64,000 nucleotides of DNA from Pseudocercospora fijiensis CIRAD86 (Eukaryota > Ascomycota > Dothideomycetes > Mycosphaerellales > Mycosphaerellaceae), in assembly GCF_000340215.1 (NCBI RefSeq), contig NW_006921533.1, positions 7,130,500 through 7,194,499 on the forward strand, written 5' to 3'. The translations under genes were made by a program, and so were the position numbers. Of this stretch, positions 57,050-64,000 are shown piece after piece; the stretch's first letter is position 1; the number at the start of each line of letters is the position of its first letter. Under the pieces are notes generated by a model, which did no database searches, was not told the DNA's origin, and saw only the letters and a list, made by a program, of their open reading frames with translations.

Positions 57050-60000
57050 AAGCGCAGTTACAATTATACTTAGTTTAAGTAAGCTATTAGTACCCTCTGC
57101 GCAACGCGTGCTAAACAGGCTTGTCATCGCAAGCTATTAGTACCCTCTACGCAGCTTATGCTAAACAGGCTTATTAGTTAGCCTTGTATCAACTGTATAT
57201 ACGCTATAAGCGATCGCGACTATAAGTAGTAAGCCGCTTATATTCGCGACCTTTGCTTATAACTTTATAGCAGCCGATATGAGTGAAGCTAATATAAATA
57301 AACACTAGCGGATTATAGAAGTAACAGCAATAGATGCAAGAAGAGATATTAAGTATGTATTTAATCCTGCAAAACGCTTTACAATCGTTTAAACTATATA
57401 AACGTCCCTACTTATTCGAAGCGCTATCGCCGCTATCTCCCTGCTTAGCCTCTGCTCTAGCATTATTGCCCTTATCGAATTTACCGTTAGTAGCTTTATC
57501 AATCATATTAGCATTAGTATTCTCCTTATCTAAGTATCCCGCCCGAGCTAGGTCTTAGCGCTAATCTTTATAGATTTGAAACTGTTGCTGCTCTTATAGG
57601 TCGTACATCTGCTATTAACGGTTATAAGCAGCAATCTGCTGCTCGGTTGTATCGGTAGCAAGTAGTTAAGGTGCCTAAATAGCTATACGCCTACTAGCGC
57701 CGGCGACAATAATAGGAGCGGACGACTAAGGTAGTACACTACCTATAAACAAGTCGTCGTTCGCAGAAGCCGGTAGCAAGGCTCTACCTATAACTAAGTC
57801 GTCGTTCGCGGAAGCCGGTAGCAAGGCTCCGCCTATAACTAAGTCCTCCGCGGATAGCGGTAGCAAGGCTCTACCTATTATTATGTCTTAAGACTATACT
57901 AGTAGCGGAGCTAGACTACGAAGACGACTACGGAGTCTACGAATCTGTCGCTATATAGGGTCGAGAGGGCGAGCTAGTCGGATAAAGTCGTTAGCAAATG
58001 CTAACGGGTCGAGGTCTTGCCGAACGTAAGCAAGAGCTAGTCGCTCTTAAGAATTCAGCAGATTCTTATCTATATTTAAGAGCCGAAGGCGCTTCTGTTG
58101 CATATTAGTTAGCATATTAGCATCTCTCGTCTATTGCTACTCGATAGACTCTATCTATATAATACGAAGAAGAGCTTGCTCGAGTTCGTACTCTTCTATA
58201 GCGTTGTACTCGTCGCTAACCTGCTGTTATTACTATTGTTACTGTTAACCTACTTGTTAACCCTACTATTCGCGAGCTTTGCCTTTACCTTTGCCTTAAG
58301 CTTAATGCTAGGCCTGTATCTACGCAAATTGCTAGCGGACTTTGTCGCCCTATAGTCGCTTTAGTTAATCGGGATATAGTAGAGATAAGGATATTATTAC
58401 GCCTAGCACGATTACACGCTAATTGCGGCGTTGCTTATAGTCGATATAACGATAGATAGCTGTCTTCGTTGCTATACCCTAAAACCGAGAGAAGGTAAAT
58501 AGCTCCTTAAACATAATGCTACTAAGCCGAGGCACGCGCGAGACGGCGATATAAGAGAGGCTTAGTACAAAGTCTTTCTAAGAGATGTTTATTATAGCTT
58601 AAGGCAAGGTTATGCCTTAAGACTTGTGTATAGTAATAGCGTATACTAATATTAAGGGAAACTGCGTACGGCTACACTGCCGCTAATCGAAGTTGCTCCT
58701 AGAGACGATCGTAGTAGTAAATTTATATCGAGAAGCAATAATTAGAACAACCCGTAGCGGAAGATTATAATCTAGCAAATCGTTATTAAGAAAGGGCCTA
58801 GGGTAGCCGTCCAGTTCGACAAGCAGGCATAATAGCTAGCCTGCTATAACTTTATCGTCTGTAAGCTAATAATATTAATTATATAGAGCCTAAACGATGG
58901 CCCGTATAGTGCTAATACTGCTATTAACGACACCCTTGTCGATCTAGAGGTTCTTAGTAATAATAACACGGCTGCTAATAGCTAAACGTAGCTCGACGTA
59001 AAGATTGCTACTAGTATCGAATCGCGCGGTAGAGGCGCCCTTGCTAGTATATGTAGCTTAAATGATCTTAACTAGCTATTGCAGGTTACGCAGAGCATTG
59101 TAGTTAAGCAAACGGACCTCTTTACGGATGTTAAAAACACGAGTCGCTTATTAGAACAGGTCCTGTTCTATACGTAGAAGCTTAGTCTTAATACGGGAAG
59201 CTAGTAGCTGCTAACTGTTAATTGTTATATAGCCTAGACCTTAGCGTAGTTGTTGCAAAGCATCTCGGAAAGCTGTTGCTTAAGGATCCGTATTAGTCTA
59301 TCGCTTAATAACGTTAAGGTTTATAGTCTTATCGAACAAGTTATATGTGTCTTTGCTAAGGAGATCTTCGATAGTCTTTAGCTCCTTGCGAGGCGTAAAA
59401 AGTGGTCTACTAGAGATAGGAGGTAGTTGCTAGAAGTCTCTAATAAGTATAACACTTACACCGCCGAAGGGTAAACCGTTTCCGAATGCCTACTATAGAC
59501 GACGATCAATCTAGTAAAGCTTAGTTAAGTAGAGCATTAACTTCTTATTAATAATAATATAGAAGACCTACCGCATAAGCAGCTAAAGGTCGGTAAGGGC
59601 CTATCTATCGAGCGGAACGTATTATCCTATCTGCAATAGCAGCTTTAAAGCAGAGTATAGCGTTGCGCTACGGATGTTGTACGCTGCAATGCTAGTTAGT
59701 ACATACCGCAAGGCCGGTATAGGATATATATGCATATCGGTTAAGTCGGGATCCTAGGCGTCGACTCGCTAGTTATACCGAGTAGCATAGTCTTCGAGAC
59801 TAGAACTAAGCAGCTCAATAATATATAACTTGCTAGTACTAGCTTAGCTATCGACTTGCAGAAGTAGCTAATCTAGGAGTCCTATCGTACTATTATCGAG
59901 CTTAGTACCGTATACGCATTGTCCGAAGTGAGTTATTATACTATTATACTACGTCTTCTAGACTGCCTCTAAGCTGTTATACTTAGCTTAGTTAGCAGCA

Positions 60001-63000
60001 GTGTCGAAGCCGAGAGCAATACGACCCTAACTACTACTAGAGGTTGCTTTCTTATCCTTCTACTAGTTAGCAACATCTAGGCGAGTAAGGCCGTATTGGC
60101 CGATGTATGCATACTAGTCGTAGGCAGTGTTAAGCTTACGACGGCCTAGAAGACCGTACTCGTTATTCTGTTCCCTAGAGCGATCTAGTAGAAGTTGTGC
60201 TATCTTAGCAGCAGGATTATTAATAGCCGTAGGATTATAAACTTTATCCTTATACTCGTTATCATCCTTCGGATTAATTACAGCTCTATAGAAATCATTA
60301 GCGTACTCGTAATAAAAGCGTCGGTATGTCTAATAGGCAGATGCCTAGGTAGCATGCCGCAAACTAGAACAGTTAACGCCTTCTGCTTTAAGAGCAGCGA
60401 TGTTGTCTTCGTCTTCTGCGAATATATACGGAAGTGTTAGGTAGTTGCTATAAAAAGGATAATAAAGTATAATCTTTACTCGATAGAAGTCCTTATACTA
60501 AGTATTGTTATCGGTCGGCATACTACTATATCGTAGGAAATAATTGATAACCCGCGGCTTAGCGCGTAGCCGAATGCGCATGTTTCGTAGGTTATAATGC
60601 TACAGCGTAATAAAGTAGAAGAGGGTAAGGTTTAGCGAGGTCTCTAGGACTTACTAAGGTCGCTTAATATACTTCTAGAGTACGGACTAGCTATAAGCAG
60701 TTATCTCTCCCTGTTCCTTGTTCTATCGTATAATACGGGCGTATTAATTAGGTAGGCGACAATCGAATACAATAACTAGTCTGCTACTATTAGACAGCGG
60801 CAGGTTTAGTAAGAGGTAGCAAGTCTCCTACGCTAAAATGTCTCGCTCTCCGACAAGCTAATTGAAGACCTTTATTAGCTATAAGACTACTAGACGGTTC
60901 TTACTAACATAACCGTAGACTATAACCTTCTTAGCTAGCTCTACTAAGCTAAGGCTACGGGTCTCGTTCTTGCTATAGTATTTAGCTAGATACCGAATAA
61001 CCGCACTATAGTTAGTATAGGGGGTAACATCGGTATTAGCTAGCTAGCCGAGCGTATTGGTCCGATTATAGGAGTTTATAACTCTATCGTTCCGAGGCGG
61101 ATCGAATATGTCGTACGATTGATTAATAGCACGAGTAATTATAGCCTTAGTATAAAGCGTTCGTAGTATCTTAAACCGACACTCTCGCTTCTTAGTAACC
61201 TTGTTCTTCCGCTTATAGTACTTACGCGAGCACTTATGCTTCTGTATACGGTTAAGCACGAGCATTAGCTAATATAGGTTGTTCTACTACTAGTCTAGTC
61301 GCATAGAGAGGACCTATAGCTTATTAGGCTACGGAGCCGTACGAAGGTTGTCTAGGTTTATAGCGCTAACATGCTTGCCCTAGAAGTTGGTGAATTTCTA
61401 AGCCTCTTTATCCGTCTTAGTAGATAGATATAGCGGCGGGTAGATATCTCGCTTATTGCTATCCTTAACCTAGTACAGCCTATAATTATAAGTAGACCTA
61501 CGAGCTTGAAACTCCGTACGGTTCTAGAAGTCTACAATATTGAATATAGGGAAGACGATATGCTTTATATAGAGCTCGTACCGATAATAGAAGTAATAAG
61601 CTACGATAGTAGGGTTGTCGCGGACATTGATCCTACCCTGCTTAATACGCTCAATCTCCGTACTAGAAGGCGGCGTCGGCATATGCTTCTACGCAGAATC
61701 CTACTAGTTGTCCGCTACGCTATAGGTTAAGAATAAATCCGGAGTGTCGTAGAAATGGATCTAGTTCTACAGCTAGTTGCCTTTAGCCTTCTAGAAGGTG
61801 CGAGAGCTACGGATAGTATCGCTATATTTACCGATGCTTCGGAGCAGCTTCTTGCCTATCTTATTATTGTTGTCTACTACTAGGATAGTATCGCGTAGCT
61901 AGTCGATACCGATAGTCTCGTACTCTAGATTACGCTTAAGGAAGAAGTTGGCTTTGCTACGATTAGCCTTACGAAGAAGTATATTTAAAGCAACGTAGCG
62001 AAAGCGTAGATACCGCGCAAATCGACTATCTTTGTACTTTATCTTATACTCAATCTAATCGGCAAGATCCACTTTCTGCTAACGAAGAGCTTTAATATAG
62101 TCCCTAATACCCTAGGGAAACAGGGTAGGGAAAGCGTTAATAAAGATTTAAGTAGTGCGGCTAAATTCACTAACTAGGATTGAATCGAATAGTAGCATCG
62201 TAAGGTAGGATCGAATAGGGCGTACGGGCTCGACGGGTAGAATTAGCTCGATAGGCGGATTAGCGCGAGGCAGTAACGCCTTAGTTCCTACTTCTAAGGG
62301 TAGCTCTTCTATCGTTCTATCGAACTAAGAAGGGCGAATAGTCTCCGCAATATCGGAAAGCAATAGCTACTATTCGTAGTCGCTTATCTGCTGCTCGTAG
62401 ATAGATATAGACTTCTAGTATTCTTCTATCTACTATTCCTCGATAAGTTCTTCTTGTCGACGCTGCTCGTCGTATTCTTAAACAATGCTATTAAGTGCAT
62501 CGAGCTGTGCTTAGGGCATCTAAGCGTCTAGAAGGCAAGCTTTATAGAGAAAGTCGGCCTTATTATTATTATTATCTAGCTGCGAAGACTCTACCTATAA
62601 GCTGATATTAATAACCTCTGTAGGCTAAGCGTTATTACTGCCCGCGAGAGCATTAGCATCGGCAGGCAGGTCTTAAGCAGCGGCAATAGCAGCATCCTAC
62701 TGCTACGTAGCTTCTTCTAGTGCGGCCTGTATCTCGAACTCCTTAACGTTAATACGGCTAGAGAGAAGGACATTCTTATTATTAGGAAGCTAGTCTAAGT
62801 TCTGCTAACTGAGTACGACGTGCTTGTAATCCTTATAGTTTGCTCGTAAGAAGGTAAGCTACTACTTAACTACCTATCGGCGGCATCGAAAGTCCTTACT
62901 AAACACTCGATTAGTACGTGCATTTCGCTCTAACTCGGGTAGCCGTACAACCAATGTCTCTAGGTGCTTAGGAAGGAGAGGCAACTGCTCGTATAGCTTG

Positions 63001-64000
63001 CTAATATCTCGTATAAAGCAGATAGTATTGCCCTTATAGCGGTATTACGCGCTACGGATCTAACGCATCTCTATAAATATATACATCTTAGCGATTAGTT
63101 GCTCTTCGACTATAGTGAGTTCCGGTGCCTCTATAGGCATCTCTCTAGGATCTATAAGATTAGCCGCACTTATAAGGTATAGCTGTCTATTAGGAAGGTC
63201 CTTGTCGTAGTTACGGCATTAAGCACATACTATATAGTTAGGATAATTCGGATCATTATTTAACTAGCGCAGATCTATATTAAACCAACGCTAGTAACTA
63301 CGGGTACAGACCTCTATATTGTACCTATCGAGCTCGGTATAAAACTTCTAGATTAACTTCTAGTATGCGTCGTTTACTACTAGTGCGGCTTAAAGCTCTA
63401 TAGGATCTTGTAATACGACTATTACCGGGTCTTTACCCTTAAGGAACAGCTTAGAGATCTTTAAGTTCTTAGCGGCCTTACGAGCGCGGGTCTTAGGGCT
63501 AGCTCGAATACTAGATACTATACGTGCTACTATAGCCTCGAGACGACGACGGTCTACAGATTTGATATTCTCTTCGCGGTATAGTACGTATACTGTATCG
63601 TATTCGTAGGATTCCTCTTCCGAGATAAAGTCTAGCCGATTAGTCTTATAAATGCCGCGAATGCACTACTTCTTCTACTGCTCGGGTCGGTCTTCGAGCT
63701 ACTAATAATAGATGCATTTATTAGTGCTAGGAGACTACTCGCGAGCCTAAGCACGAGGGTAGTTACAGATCTCGTAATAGAACTAAAGGCGGTCTTGTCC
63801 TAGTAGTGCCTAACCTAGATCTCCTACACCTATAATACCTAAGCCTACTCTAAGCGAGGAGGCTATTACACTACTCGTGTTGCCTATAGTAATGTAGCTA
63901 GCGCTATTATTGCTAGCGCCATCTTTACTAGTCTTATTATCGGCGTTTTCCTGCTCTTTACTACGATTAGTAGCCTTAATAGTCTCTAAAGACGGTGTCT
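57050..64000 (-). mobile_element. Helitron (rolling-circle transposon), RIP-degraded, runs off the right edge
   Basis: Minus-strand readings give both halves of a RepHel protein. The Helitron-like N-terminal part appears at about 62.15-61.72 kb (NAFPTLFP, DSRFARYLRFRYVALNILLRK, then FYDTPDLFLTYSVADN). The PIF1-type helicase appears downstream as LPFGGVSVILIRDF at about 59.5-59.4 kb and AYAITIHKS-stop-GITLP, then SLSYIAVSRVPRL, at about 58.65-58.51 kb. Stops coincide with conserved Gln codons (HKSQG). The order on the minus strand is Rep then helicase, as expected. The 3' end should lie near 57.0-58.0 kb. A hairpin-like AAGGT...ACCTT at about 57.01-57.04 kb on the minus strand is a candidate terminus, not proven. 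The 5' end is outside the window. Confidence 0.78.
57742..57873. repeat. 45-bp tandem repeat near the Helitron 3' end
   Basis: Two 45-bp units and one 42-bp unit built on cctataactaagtcgtcgtt plus gccggtagcaaggct. The unit length is a multiple of three. Confidence 0.85.

Noticed and set aside
57334..57558. 74-codon plus-strand hydrophobic frame in the repeat block
   Set aside because: Lies in CpA-depleted DNA near the 3' end of a minus-strand Helitron and has no similarity; a chance frame in Leu/Ser-biased sequence.

Overview
The window looks like a chromosome segment from a filamentous ascomycete, most likely a Dothideomycete. The evidence is short GT-AG introns of 49-109 nt, a five-intron actin gene of exactly 375 codons, compact gene spacing in the left half, and repeats mutated in the manner of RIP (repeat-induced point mutation). 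The species assignment is inference.

Left compartment (1-31.1 kb): about fifteen ordinary genes. In order they are the 3' end of a formin (+), a Gyp7-type Rab GAP (-), a Wwm1-like WW-domain protein (-), the Hsp70 exchange factor FES1 (-), actin (+), a Tda3-like FAD oxidoreductase (+), a D-aminopeptidase-type serine hydrolase (+), a membrane-anchored TAP-like alpha/beta hydrolase (+), a seven-transmembrane receptor-like protein (-), an uncharacterised Ser/Pro-rich protein (+), a secreted GPI-type esterase (+), a secreted SGNH/GDSL hydrolase (-), the ribosome-biogenesis WD40 protein IPI3 (+), a secreted Thr-rich surface protein (-) and a four-exon TauD-family dioxygenase (-). Exons were joined by reading splice sites; several joins are confirmed because phase and conserved motifs agree.

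Middle (31.1-37.8 kb): a 3,483-bp Mutator-like (MULE) DNA transposon with about 42-bp terminal inverted repeats and a perfect 9-bp target duplication lies between the dioxygenase and a divergently transcribed five-exon APC-type amino-acid/GABA permease. Removing it leaves a divergent dioxygenase-permease pair with a promoter region of about 1.2 kb. This suggests, without proving, a small uptake-and-oxidation module.

Right compartment (37.8-64.0 kb): about 26 kb with no intact gene. It is a mosaic of RIP-degraded elements: a repeat with a possible DUF3435/FluG-like zinc-finger remnant, a short gag-protease gypsy copy, a histone H3-fold pseudogene, an unclassified block, a second truncated MULE, a longer gypsy element (gag to integrase) and a Helitron continuing past the right edge. 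CpA/TpG are nearly absent while CpG survives. In many reading frames the apparent stop codons fall where glutamine codons are expected, which let me recognise the families.

The most unusual items are the H3-fold pseudogene with inverted repeats around its second exon, the split dioxygenase-permease pair, and a possible alternative 3' splice in FES1. I found no tRNA, rRNA or CRISPR array.
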